DNA from: an uncultured Pseudoclavibacter sp.
GTDB lineage: Bacteria > Actinomycetota > Actinomycetes > Actinomycetales > Microbacteriaceae
DNA length: 40,930 nucleotides
Direction: 5' to 3'
Assembly (NCBI GenBank): GCA_946221025.1
Contig: CAMIMS010000012.1
Span: 1 to 40,930, forward strand
Shown here: one piece after another, positions 26,343-36,428 of the stretch
Layout: each line of letters starts with the position of its first letter
Position numbering within the stretch: the stretch's first letter is position 1
Notes under the pieces: generated by a model
What the model saw: the letters and a program-made list of their open reading frames with translations, nothing else
Database searches by the model: none
What the model was told of the DNA's origin: nothing
Made by a program: the position numbers and the translations under genes

Positions 26343-27269
26343 ATGGGAGCTCAGCTTCGCGTCTACCGGAGGAAGATTCGTTCTGCCCAGACGATGAAGA
26401 AGGTCACCCGCGCCATGGAGCTCATCGCGACCTCACGCATCGCGAAGGCCCGGACGAGGATGAGCGAATCCGACCCGTACGCGCGCGCCGTCACGCAGGC
26501 CGTGTCGGCTGTGACCGGACACCACGAGATCGATCACCCGCTGCTCACCGAAGCGGAGAACGCGAAGCGATCGGCAATCGTTGTGTTCACCAGTGACCGT
26601 GGCCTGAACGGTGCGTTCTCAACGAACGCGCTTCGCGAAGCGGATGAGCTCGCGAACATGCTGCGGGAGCAGGGCCGCGAGGTCGTGTTCTACCTCGTTG
26701 GCCGAAAGGCCTCCGGCTACTTCAGCTTCCGCGGCCGCGAGAGCGAAAAGGAGTGGACGGGTAACACCGACGCCCCTGAGTTCGCGCAGGCGAAGGACAT
26801 CGCCGATGAGCTGGTCTCCCGGTTCCTCCAGCCCTCGGATGAGGGCGGCGCTGACGAGATTCACCTCGTTTACAACGAGTTCAAGAGCATGGTTTCGCAG
26901 GCACCGCGCGTTGTGCGTCTGCTCCCGCTCGAAGTCGTTGACGACGAGGGCGATGTTGCCGCCGAGAACGCCGCGCAGCACGACACGGCGAGCGTCGACG
27001 AGATGCAACCGTTGTTCGAGTTCGAGCCCAACCCGGAGGATGTGCTCGACGCGCTCCTGCCGGTCTATCTCGAGTCGCGCGTGTTCAACGCAATGCTTCA
27101 CTCGGCCGCATCCGAACTCGCAGCACGCCAGCGCGCGATGAAGTCGGCGTCCGACAATGCCGACAAGCTCGTGAAGGACTACACGCGCCTCGCGAACAAC
27201 GCGCGTCAGGCCGAGATCACCCAGCAAATCTCCGAGATCGTGGGCGGTGCGGACGCCCTCGCCTCCTAA
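26343..27269 (+). CDS. atpG: ATP synthase F1 subunit gamma
   Basis: 308 residues; the central rotor shaft. The N-terminal helix (AQLRVYRRKIRSAQTMKKVT) and the C-terminal family signature near MLHSAASELAARQRAMKSAS are typical. Between them an acidic stretch (about 200-225, DDEGDVAAENAAQHD) lengthens the globular part, as in other actinobacteria. AGGAG with ACC before the ATG gives the start. Confidence 0.97.
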   Translation: MGAQLRVYRRKIRSAQTMKKVTRAMELIATSRIAKARTRMSESDPYARAVTQAVSAVTGHHEIDHPLLTEAENAKRSAIVVFTSDRGLNGAFSTNALREADELANMLREQGREVVFYLVGRKASGYFSFRGRESEKEWTGNTDAPEFAQAKDIADELVSRFLQPSDEGGADEIHLVYNEFKSMVSQAPRVVRLLPLEVVDDEGDVAAENAAQHDTASVDEMQPLFEFEPNPEDVLDALLPVYLESRVFNAMLHSAASELAARQRAMKSASDNADKLVKDYTRLANNARQAEITQQISEIVGGADALAS

Positions 27270-27309
27270 CCCCGCACTCCGCGCGAGTCAACCAATCGAA
27301 GGACGACAC

Positions 27310-28860
<1,551 letters not shown>

Positions 28861-28862
28861 GA

Positions 28863-29135
28863 ATGGCCGAAGGCACCGAGCTGAAGGTGAACCTGGTCTC
28901 CGCCACGCAGCAGGTGTGGGAGGGAACGGCCAGGATGGTCGTCGCCCGCACTGTTGAAGGTGAGTTGGGAATCCTCCCCGGACGTGAGCCCGTGCTCGCG
29001 ATCCTCGCGGAGGGCCAGGTTCGCATCACCGATGCGGAGGGCAATGAGACGGTTGCCCGGGCCGATGACGGGTTCCTTTCGGTGGCGAATAACGTCGTCA
29101 CCATCGTTGCCCGCGAGGCATCGCTCACGTCGTGA
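28863..29135 (+). CDS. atpC: ATP synthase F1 subunit epsilon, short form lacking the C-terminal helices
   Basis: 90 residues, only the N-terminal beta-barrel domain: LKVNLVSATQQVWEGTARMV, then EGELGILPGREPVLAIL and FLSVANNVVTIVARE. E. coli epsilon has 138 residues with two C-terminal helices that latch the motor; these are absent here. It begins 2 bases after atpD and overlaps yaaA by 4 bases (GTGA). The rest of the operon is complete. Confidence 0.95.
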   Translation: MAEGTELKVNLVSATQQVWEGTARMVVARTVEGELGILPGREPVLAILAEGQVRITDAEGNETVARADDGFLSVANNVVTIVAREASLTS

Positions 29136-29917
29136 GTCGCGGCTTTCTCGCGCTGCTGCCGCCATCCGAAACGAAACGGGATGGCGGCAGCGCCGTTTTC
29201 GCGATCGATTCGCTCGCGTGGGACGAGCAGTCCGAGGTGCGAGCGCGCACCGTGTCCGAGCTCATGCAGCTCGCGACCGATCCAGCAGAGCATCAGCGCG
29301 TTCTGAAACTCTCCGCTCAGAAATCGAGCGACGAGATCGTTCGAAACGCCGAATTGAGCAAAGCTCCGGCGATGCCCGCGGTGGAGCGCTACACCGGGGT
29401 CTTGTACGACGCGCTCGACGCGGAAACGCTCTCAACGACCGCTCGGGAATGGCTGGATGCGCACGTCGCCATTCAATCGGCGCTCCTTGGACTCATTCAA
29501 GCGAGCGACGAGATTCCCGCCTATCGATTGTCCGCGAGTACTCGACTCGCGAATGAAGCCATGCAGCGGCGGTGGACCCAGGTATGCGCAGATGTGCTTT
29601 CCCGGCATGACGGTCCCATCCTCGACTTGCGCTCAAAGGCGTACGTCGCCCTCGGACCCTTGCCCGACCGCGAAAACGCCGTGTATGCGGAGATCACCAC
29701 GCGCGATGAGGATGGCACCATTCGGTCGCTCAATCACTTCAATAAGCGCGCGAAGGGTCTCATTGTCCGCGCCTTCGCGCAGAACACGGATGCGCACGGG
29801 CGTCTAGACGAGTTGGGGGGAGTCGAAGACCTGGCCACGGTGTTCGCGGCAATCGGGGGATTTGACGCAGAACCGCTTGACGAGCGAACGCTACAGGTGA
29901 TCATTCGCGAGCAATGA
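29132..29917 (+). CDS. yaaA: YaaA/UPF0246 family peroxide stress protein
   Basis: 261 residues from a GTG that overlaps the atpC stop. Family motifs are LLPPSETK at the N-terminus, LRSKAYVAL and HFNKRAKG in the second half. E. coli YaaA lowers free iron and protects DNA during peroxide stress; the biochemical mechanism is unsettled. Its translational coupling to the ATP synthase operon suggests expression with it. The stop is followed by 113 bases before the next start. Confidence 0.9.
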   Translation: MSRGFLALLPPSETKRDGGSAVFAIDSLAWDEQSEVRARTVSELMQLATDPAEHQRVLKLSAQKSSDEIVRNAELSKAPAMPAVERYTGVLYDALDAETLSTTAREWLDAHVAIQSALLGLIQASDEIPAYRLSASTRLANEAMQRRWTQVCADVLSRHDGPILDLRSKAYVALGPLPDRENAVYAEITTRDEDGTIRSLNHFNKRAKGLIVRAFAQNTDAHGRLDELGGVEDLATVFAAIGGFDAEPLDERTLQVIIREQ

Positions 29918-29942
29918 CCGGCACGGCGATGCCTCTCACCGC

Positions 29943-30023
29943 TCATCCACAGGGCTCGTCGCGGCGTTGAGTCCACAGATGTCTTGACGCGTCAGTGTGC
30001 CCGTGCCGGTTGGTGCCTACCGT
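29943..30023 (+). promoter_or_regulatory. Control region before the DUF4192 gene: DnaA-like boxes, palindrome and -10 box
   Basis: TCATCCACA (29943-29951) is one base from the DnaA box TTATCCACA and GAGTCCACA (29969-29977) is two from the TTGTCCACA form common in actinobacteria. A perfect palindrome TGACGCGTCA follows at 29985-29994. TACCGT (30018-30023) lies 7 bases before the ATG at 30031, with no ribosome site. Function is inferred from sequence only. Confidence 0.4.
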
Positions 30024-30030
30024 CGGCGCC

Positions 30031-31152
30031 ATGAACGCGACCCGACGCCTCAACAGCCCCCGCGAGATCCTTCGAGAGCTTCCGCATCTCATCGAGTTCG
30101 ATCCCGGCGAGAGCGCCATCATCATTCCGCTCGATCAGAGTGTGGGCGAGAGCATTCTCCGGTTCGATCTGCCGCCTGCCGTCGACGATCCGAGAGCGTT
30201 CACAGCGTTCGCGACGACGGTGGTCGGCTACATCTGTCAGGTCGCGCGTGGCCGTGAGGTCATCGTGATTATCACCACGCAGCGGCACTTCGAAGCGCGA
30301 GGCGTGCCGCCCTGGTCCGAGCTTGAGCGATCCGTGCACGCGGCATTGCTTCGCGCGGGTATCCGGCTCGTGGTGTCGCTGTGTCGGGCGGGCGACGGAT
30401 GGGGTGAGTACGCCTGCGACGATGATCGCTGCTCGGGATTCGGGCCGCGTCCCTTGAACGAGATTGCCCCTCGGGGGCCCCTATCGGCAGTGAGCGCAAC
30501 GAACGCGGCCGGAGTCCTCGACCTCCTCATGCAGAGTGCCGATGCGCAGCGCCAGCGGCGAGTCGATGAGCGCATCAGGCAGCTCAACTCCACGAACGCC
30601 CAGTCCGATATAACGCGTGCGGGAAACCTTCTTCGTCAGCGCATTGAGGGCACCGGTGTGGCGAGTCGCCCACTCGCGGTCGAAACGACAGCGCGGGTGC
30701 TCGATGCGGCTCGGACTGCGCGGGGACTGGCGGCGATGATCGATGCCGCCGTATTCGGACCCGAGGCGAACGCTTCGATTCTCGACGCGTGGCGTGCCGC
30801 CCTCGACGGCGCCTGTGAATGCGCTCCCTCGACGTCCGGCGGGCGATCATGCGCGTTCGGCATGTGCGCCTCGGGCGATCTCACGCGAACTCGTCTCGAC
30901 CGGTGCGCGGAGACCGGGCGCACGCTGCTTCGCTGCACTCCCGCATCCCATATGGGCAGCGCGCTGACGATTCTCGCCGCGCTCGAATGGAGCAGGGGAC
31001 GCGCTTCCATTGCGGCAGAGGCGGCTATGCGGGCGCTCGAGATCGACCCGGCCAATGACCTTGCCGCGAGCTGCTCGTGGATCTCCGAGCGCGGAATCAT
31101 TGCGCCCTGGCTTGGCGATGGCATGGATCCGGTCGCCATGACGGCCGCGTGA
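30031..31152 (+). CDS. DUF4192 domain protein, function unknown
   Basis: 373 residues from MNATRRLNSPREILRELPHL; 12 further upstream codons are open but unlikely. DUF4192 is an actinobacterial family of unknown role. The opening (SPREILRELPHLIEFDPGES) and the alternating strands and helices of the first 180 residues fit it. A Cys-rich stretch (about 255-300, with CECAPS, GRSC, MCASG and RCAETGR) is unusual. The last part, with ALTILAALEWSRGRASIAAE and AMRALEIDPANDLA, reads like a tetratricopeptide-type helical pair, as in other members. No membrane segment or signal peptide. Next gene is an EccC/FtsK-like ATPase 52 bases downstream on the same strand, so they probably share a transcript. Confidence 0.75.
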   Translation: MNATRRLNSPREILRELPHLIEFDPGESAIIIPLDQSVGESILRFDLPPAVDDPRAFTAFATTVVGYICQVARGREVIVIITTQRHFEARGVPPWSELERSVHAALLRAGIRLVVSLCRAGDGWGEYACDDDRCSGFGPRPLNEIAPRGPLSAVSATNAAGVLDLLMQSADAQRQRRVDERIRQLNSTNAQSDITRAGNLLRQRIEGTGVASRPLAVETTARVLDAARTARGLAAMIDAAVFGPEANASILDAWRAALDGACECAPSTSGGRSCAFGMCASGDLTRTRLDRCAETGRTLLRCTPASHMGSALTILAALEWSRGRASIAAEAAMRALEIDPANDLAASCSWISERGIIAPWLGDGMDPVAMTAA

Positions 31153-31167
31153 ACCACAGCGCAGTGA

Positions 31168-31181
31168 ATACGGTCCCGTAT
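31168..31181 (+). promoter_or_regulatory. 14-base inverted repeat between the DUF4192 and EccC-like genes
   Basis: ATACGG-TC-CCGTAT is a perfect 6+6 inverted repeat with a two-base centre, 23 bases before the GTG of the ATPase gene. It is too small and tight for a terminator and looks more like a protein-binding site. Confidence 0.35.
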
Positions 31182-31203
31182 GGAGCACGTCGGAGGAGCC
31201 CAG

Positions 31204-33963
31204 GTGAGTGACGGAGGCCTGATCCGTGCATCGTCTCTGGCCGCCAACACATCCGTTGGCCAGAGCGTCATCGACTCCCTGAGCGAGTCGCCGGGAGCGG
31301 GATTCGATCTGGAACCGCAGGTTCGACTTCCTTCGGCTGTGGTGGAGCCCGATCCGAAGCCGATGCCCGTGCTCATTATGCTCGCGCCGGTATGCGCGTC
31401 GCTCGTGATCTTCGCCTTCACGCAATCTCCGATCGCGCTCGCATTCGCAGCACTCGGACCGGTGTTCGGACTCGCATCGTGGCTTGAAGGCATACGCAGC
31501 GCCCGACGTTCACTCAAACACCAGCGTCGCGAATATCAGCGAGCACTACAGCGCGCAGAGATCGACCTCCTCGAGGCCCAGGAGCTCGAGCGCGCTGAAC
31601 GTCGTCGTGTTCATCCGACCATTGAAGACCTCCGCCACGCCGAGGGCATTCGATGCGTTACCGGCACCGGCACCGTGCCGATGCTCTTCACCATCGGCAC
31701 AGCCGATCTTCCCGGGCAGATTCGCTGCGACGGGGGAGACCCGGATGATGAGCGCGCACAGTCGATTCGCAGCCGCGCCCGCCGGATCCCCGGCAGCCCG
31801 GTCACCGTCGCAGCCGAAACCATCGCGATTCAAGGGCCAGCTTCTTTGCGCGTTCCAGTCATGCGCGCGCTGTGGCTCCTTGCTCTGGCGAACGGGTGTT
31901 CGGCCTCCGAGGCAGAATCACGCATCATCGGGCTGGATCCGTGGGATGAGTTCCCACGCGACAGCGCCCAGATCGTTTTGCGCGACGGGCCGGCGAGTCT
32001 CGCCGTGCTGCGGCATCGCGGACGCGAACTGATGTTTTCACCGGAACGAGCCTCGATCGGCGATGCGCTTCGCATCCAAGCCCTCATGGGTGTGGAGATG
32101 ACCCGCGGCGCCGCGAATGAACCGGTCGGCGATCTCGTTTCCCTCGCGTCGCGCAAACCCGGCACGCTCGCAGCGGCCTGGAGCGTTGACGAGAACGGAC
32201 CGCGGGTGATCGACCTCGTCGAAGACGGTCCGCACGCGGTCATCGGCGGCACGACCGGAAGCGGAAAGAGTGAAGTGCTGCTCGCCTGGGCGGCGTCACT
32301 GGCGGCTGCCTACGGCCCGGACGAGCTCGCGCTGCTGTGTCTCGATTTCAAGGGCGGCGCGACCTTTGACCCGATCGCAGACCTGCCGCACTGCGCGGGT
32401 CTCATCACCGATCTCGACGGTGAAGCCGAAGCGGAGCGCTGCCTCACGAGCCTTCGAGCGGAACTGCGCCGCAGGGAGCAGGTGCTGCGAGAAAACCGGT
32501 GCCGAACCATCGCCGACACCGATTCTGGCCTGCCGAGGCTCGTGGTCATGGTGGATGAGTTTCAGGCCCTCCTCATGTCGAACCCGGAGCTGCACACCGC
32601 ATTCGTCGATATTGCCTCCCGCGGACGGAGCCTTGGCATCCACCTTGTGCTCTGCACGCAGCGGCCGGCCGGCGCCGTGAAAGACGCCCTCATGGCGAAC
32701 TGCACGATTCGCGTGTGCCTGCGCGTCACCTCCGCCGCCGAATCGCAGGCAGTCATCGGGGTCCCCGATGCGGCGAACATCCCCCCGGATGCCAGGGGCC
32801 GGGCCATTGTCCACAGCGGCACGACGCCGAGGTCCATTCAGGGGCTTCGAGCGACGACAGACGACATCGCGAAGATCGCCGAGCTGTGGGCAAGCTCGCC
32901 TCGAACTCGATCGATCATCGAAGCACCGCTACCGCTGCAGCTGCTTGAAAGCGAGGACCCTCGCCTTCAGCAACCGGGCGTGTTTGGTCTCAGCGATGCG
33001 CCCGAGCTTGGTTCGCGCCTGCCCGCGGCGATCCCGCGGGGAGGGGGCGTGCTCGTGCTCGGAAAGCGCGGCTCTGGCAAAACAACGGCACTGCGAGCAA
33101 TGGCACGAGCCCTCGCACCCCATGACCCGAGTTCGGTGATTCACTTCGGAGACCGCCCGGGAACGGCATGGATGCGAATGATCGAGGCGGAAGAGCGAGC
33201 GAGTTCGTCAGAACGCATCGTGCTCGTCGTCGACGACGCGGACGCGCTGGCGTCAGCCACCGACGAAGTGCGTCGCGTCGAGCTGGCGGAACGCCTCGCG
33301 ACCCTCATCCGCACCGGCGAGAATGTGACAACGCTCGTGTCGATGCAGCGCGCCGCCCCGCCCTGGAATGCTGTCGTCGGCGCGTGCGGCGAGACACTGG
33401 TGCTTGCTGCCGCATCGAAACAGGATCATGTGATTGCCGGTGAGGACAGCGCGACCTGGTCGGCCGAGGTGCCACCGGGTCGAGGCCGCTTCAACGGGCG
33501 AGCCACACAGGTGCTCGCCTGCCCGATCGGTCAGGAACCTGCGGCGACGAACGTATCGCTCAGCGAACTGACTGGCCCTCTCGCCGTGATCTCTCGCAAC
33601 CGGAGAACCTCAACGCTCGTCGAGAAGCTTGGTTGGCGGTGCGTGCCAATGCCCGCTCAAGCAGACGCGTTCGCGGGATCGTCAGTCGAGATCGGACGTG
33701 AACCCACAGGGGAGGCAATGTCCACGACGCGGCCGGTCGCGATGTGCGCCGATCCGGATGCGTGGATGCTCCGTCCCGAAATCCTCGCTGCAGCGGCGAA
33801 CGCCGGCGTGAGTCTGCTCATCGACGGAGTCTCACCGGGGGAGTACCGCACCCTCATGCGTCAAGACCCGACGCTTCCGCCCGTGGATGCGCCCGGAAGA
33901 CAGGCCGTGCTAAGGACCCCCGAGGGGCGGTTCCTTCTGGTCACACTCGAGGCTGTGCCGTGA
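31204..33963 (+). CDS. EccC/FtsK-SpoIIIE-like membrane ATPase with two P-loop domains
   Basis: 919 residues from GTG 31204; GGAGGAG lies 5 bases upstream. Two membrane segments lie at about 55-90, then a charged helix (RRSLKHQRREYQRALQRAE) and a domain about 130-320. ATPase domain 1 has Walker A GGTTGSGKSE (about 347-356), LCLDFKGGATF, Walker B LVVMVDEFQALL (about 446-457), and TQRPAGAVKDALMANCTIR with the LRV motif as in EccC/SpoIIIE. ATPase domain 2 has GKRGSGKTTAL (about 618-628) and LVVDDADAL. A third, C-terminal region from about 760 has no P-loop. Two N-terminal helices plus serial FtsK-type domains match EccC of type VII secretion better than the DNA pump FtsK, which has four helices and a gamma domain. 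No WXG100, EccB/D/E or mycosin gene is seen nearby. Confidence 0.82.
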   Translation: MSDGGLIRASSLAANTSVGQSVIDSLSESPGAGFDLEPQVRLPSAVVEPDPKPMPVLIMLAPVCASLVIFAFTQSPIALAFAALGPVFGLASWLEGIRSARRSLKHQRREYQRALQRAEIDLLEAQELERAERRRVHPTIEDLRHAEGIRCVTGTGTVPMLFTIGTADLPGQIRCDGGDPDDERAQSIRSRARRIPGSPVTVAAETIAIQGPASLRVPVMRALWLLALANGCSASEAESRIIGLDPWDEFPRDSAQIVLRDGPASLAVLRHRGRELMFSPERASIGDALRIQALMGVEMTRGAANEPVGDLVSLASRKPGTLAAAWSVDENGPRVIDLVEDGPHAVIGGTTGSGKSEVLLAWAASLAAAYGPDELALLCLDFKGGATFDPIADLPHCAGLITDLDGEAEAERCLTSLRAELRRREQVLRENRCRTIADTDSGLPRLVVMVDEFQALLMSNPELHTAFVDIASRGRSLGIHLVLCTQRPAGAVKDALMANCTIRVCLRVTSAAESQAVIGVPDAANIPPDARGRAIVHSGTTPRSIQGLRATTDDIAKIAELWASSPRTRSIIEAPLPLQLLESEDPRLQQPGVFGLSDAPELGSRLPAAIPRGGGVLVLGKRGSGKTTALRAMARALAPHDPSSVIHFGDRPGTAWMRMIEAEERASSSERIVLVVDDADALASATDEVRRVELAERLATLIRTGENVTTLVSMQRAAPPWNAVVGACGETLVLAAASKQDHVIAGEDSATWSAEVPPGRGRFNGRATQVLACPIGQEPAATNVSLSELTGPLAVISRNRRTSTLVEKLGWRCVPMPAQADAFAGSSVEIGREPTGEAMSTTRPVAMCADPDAWMLRPEILAAAANAGVSLLIDGVSPGEYRTLMRQDPTLPPVDAPGRQAVLRTPEGRFLLVTLEAVP

Positions 33964-34008
33964 GCGAGCCCCCGTTGAAACCGGCCAGCCGGATCACGCG
34001 CCGCCGCG

Positions 34009-35013
34009 TCACGGCTTGCGGAGGCCGGCACCGACTCGGATCTGTCCCACCGGTTCACCCCGTCCGAGCACCGTCAGATCAAGGTGCGCGAGCACGGCGT
34101 TCACATCCGCCGCGGAAACCGCTCCGGCCCTCGCCAACAGCGCGAGCGCGCTCAGTGCGGCAGCGCGCGACGCGCCGTCAAGCACCTTCACCGCCGCGGT
34201 CGTGCCATCCGGGGCGGCAGCGACAAACACGCCCTCCGCCCCAGACTTGCAGAACAGCCCCATCCGCTCCATGATCTCGGTCGCTGCGCGGCCCGGTCCT
34301 TCGACGGCCCACGGGTTTCGAAGCGCGCACGACACGAGTCGCGCGGCGTGCTTGAACAGGGGGAACGGCGAATCCGGATTCGACTGGCGGATCCGAGCAA
34401 TTCCCGACGCGAGTCCGGTCAACGACACGGCGTGAACGGGCGCACCGCATCCGTCAACGCCCGTGGCAGCGGGTTTTTCGCGCGTGAAGCGTTCGACCAG
34501 ATCGCGAATCGACACCTGCAGGGGGTGAGCTTCATCGAGGTAGCTATCGATCGGCCATCCGCTGGCCACGCACGCCGCGAGCATGGCCGCGTGTTTGCCC
34601 GAGCAGTTCATGAACACCGGCGCCTTCTCGATGCCAGAGCGCACGAGCTCGTCGCGGCTTTCCCGGTCAATCGGCCAGTCCGGCGGGCACTGGAGCGCAG
34701 ACTCGCTCAGCCCCACCGAGGCGAGGGTGCTGCGCACGACCGAGACATGCCGGCGGGTGCCGGTGTGGCTCGCCATGGCCAGCGCCACCTGCTCCTCGGT
34801 CAGGTCGGCACCGGCCATCATCGAAGCGATCGCCTGGAACGGTTTCAGGGATGAGCGCGGGAAGATGGGCGCCTCGGGGTCGCCAACTCGGATGATTTCT
34901 TCACCGCTGTCGGAGATGACCACGGCCGAGCCGAGGTGGCGAGACTCGATGAAACCCGAACGCTCCACCACCGCCAGCTCGGCCGCAGCATCTCCGGTGA
35001 ACGTTTCCGTCAC
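34009..35013 (-). CDS. Asparaginase of the type II (rhizobial, PF06089) family
   Basis: 334 residues from a GTG at 35013, 9 bases after the gabT stop, with AAGG 7 bases upstream. It probably converts asparagine to aspartate and ammonia. Family motifs: the early ESRHLGSAVV, FPRSSLKPFQA, ASHTGTRRH, NCSGKHAAMLAAC and GVDGCGAPVH. These belong to the serine/lysine-type asparaginase family, distinct from E. coli AnsA/AnsB. It has no signal peptide, so it is cytosolic. It is the second gene of an operon with GABA aminotransferase, which suggests use of amino-group nitrogen. Confidence 0.88.
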   Translation of the reverse strand: MTETFTGDAAAELAVVERSGFIESRHLGSAVVISDSGEEIIRVGDPEAPIFPRSSLKPFQAIASMMAGADLTEEQVALAMASHTGTRRHVSVVRSTLASVGLSESALQCPPDWPIDRESRDELVRSGIEKAPVFMNCSGKHAAMLAACVASGWPIDSYLDEAHPLQVSIRDLVERFTREKPAATGVDGCGAPVHAVSLTGLASGIARIRQSNPDSPFPLFKHAARLVSCALRNPWAVEGPGRAATEIMERMGLFCKSGAEGVFVAAAPDGTTAAVKVLDGASRAAALSALALLARAGAVSAADVNAVLAHLDLTVLGRGEPVGQIRVGAGLRKP

Positions 35014-35022
35014 CGGCTCGCC

Positions 35023-36357
35023 TTAGAACGACTTGATCGCGTCGGCAATGACCGACAGCGCGTCGGCCAGCTGCTCTTCGGTGATGACCACCGGCGGCAG
35101 GAAACGAATCACGTTCTCCCACGTACCGCAACTGAGCACGATGACGCCGTTCGCGAAGGCCTCCTTCACGATGTGGGAGACCATATCCTTGTTCGGCTCC
35201 TTCGTCGTCTCGGCGGTGCCGGGCTGCACGAATTCGACCGCGATCATCGCGCCGTGGCCGCGAATATCGCCGATGATGTCGTGCTCGTCGCGCAGACCCT
35301 CGAAGAACGAGGTGACCTGCTCACCCACGCGGTTCGCGCTCTCGAGCAGGTTCTCCTGCTCGATCGCCTCGAATACGGCGATACCGGCCGAGAGCGCCAC
35401 CGGGTTACCGGCGAAGGTGCCACCGAGGCGGCCGGGCATCGGCCCGTCCATGATCTCGGCGCGGCCGGTCACACCGGCAAGCGGCATACCGTCGGCAATG
35501 CCCTTCGCGAAGGTGATGAGGTCGGGCTCGATGCCGAAGTGCTCGCAGGCGAAGTACTTGCCGGTGCGGGCCATGCCCGACTGGATCTCGTCGGCGACGA
35601 ACACGACGCCGTTCTCGCGACACCAGTCGACCAGGCGATTCAGGTAGCCCTCGGCGGGAACCATGAAGCCGCCCTCACCCTGAATGGGCTCAACGACCAG
35701 GCACGCGAGGTCCTGGGCACCGATGCGCTTCTCGAGGTAATCGATCGTGCGCGCGGCAGCTTCTTCACCCGAGAGCCCGTCGCGAAAGGGGTAGGAGCTC
35801 GGCGCGTGGTGCACGTCGCTCGCGAGCGGTCCCATGCCTGTGGCGTACGACGCCTTGTGGTTCATGGTCATGGTGAGGTTCGTGCGGCCGTGGAAGGCGT
35901 GGTCGAGCACGGCGATGGCCTTGCGACCGGTTGCGGCGCGGGCGATCTTCACCGCGTTCTCAACCGCCTCAGCACCGGAGTTCACGAACATGGTCTTCTT
36001 CGGGAAGTCGCCCGGCGTGTGCGCGGCCACGAGTTCACCGAGCTCAACGTAGGGCTCGTACGGAGCGACTGTGAACAGGGTGTGGATGTACTTCTCGAGC
36101 TGCTGCTGCGCGCGCTCCACGACCTTCGGGTGGCAGTGACCGACGGTGGTCACGCCAATGCCCGACGAGAGGTCGATGATGACGTTGCCGTCAACGTCGC
36201 GGATCATGGCACCGCGAGCTTCGTCAACAAATACGGGGTACTGGGACGCGACACCCTTCGGGATCGCGTTCTCGCGGCGAGACTGCAGCTCCTGCGAACG
36301 AGGACCGGGGATGGCGGTCTGCACGGAGCGGGTCGAGAATGCGGTGGAGTCGTTCAT
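35023..36357 (-). CDS. gabT: 4-Aminobutyrate aminotransferase
   Basis: 444 residues from ATG 36357 (MNDSTAFSTR). A longer open frame overlaps the divergent gene and is rejected. Class III pyridoxal-phosphate aminotransferase, moving the amino group of GABA to 2-oxoglutarate. Motifs: FVNSGAEAVENAVKIAR (about 124-140), the cofactor-aspartate stretch VVFVADEIQSGMARTG (252-266) and the lysine K285 in TFAKGIADGMPLAG. The close match to known GabT sets it apart from ornithine-type relatives. TACGCT ends 6 bases before the ATG, which points to a leaderless transcript. The product is succinate semialdehyde; a gabD dehydrogenase is not in this window. Confidence 0.9.
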   Translation of the reverse strand: MNDSTAFSTRSVQTAIPGPRSQELQSRRENAIPKGVASQYPVFVDEARGAMIRDVDGNVIIDLSSGIGVTTVGHCHPKVVERAQQQLEKYIHTLFTVAPYEPYVELGELVAAHTPGDFPKKTMFVNSGAEAVENAVKIARAATGRKAIAVLDHAFHGRTNLTMTMNHKASYATGMGPLASDVHHAPSSYPFRDGLSGEEAAARTIDYLEKRIGAQDLACLVVEPIQGEGGFMVPAEGYLNRLVDWCRENGVVFVADEIQSGMARTGKYFACEHFGIEPDLITFAKGIADGMPLAGVTGRAEIMDGPMPGRLGGTFAGNPVALSAGIAVFEAIEQENLLESANRVGEQVTSFFEGLRDEHDIIGDIRGHGAMIAVEFVQPGTAETTKEPNKDMVSHIVKEAFANGVIVLSCGTWENVIRFLPPVVITEEQLADALSVIADAIKSF

Positions 36358-36428
36358 GGCATCAGCGTAATGCGTGCGCGCCGTGACCTCCGACCCGTTT
36401 CTCTGAGAACCGCGTACTGTGTCACACC
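36358..36428. promoter_or_regulatory. Divergent promoter region of gabT and the site-2 protease gene
   Basis: The 71 bases hold TACGCT on the minus strand (36369 to 36364), 6 bases before the gabT ATG, and TACTGT on the plus strand (36415-36420), 8 bases before the protease GTG. Both put the start of transcription at or near the first codon, and neither gene has a ribosome site. A perfect palindrome TTCTC-T-GAGAA lies at 36399-36409, upstream of TACTGT, and might be an operator. Confidence 0.5.

Noticed and set aside
33959..34274. GTGA overlap at the end of the EccC-like gene that could begin another plus-strand gene
   Set aside because: The frame is opposite the asparaginase gene, Arg/Pro/Ser-rich and without any motif.
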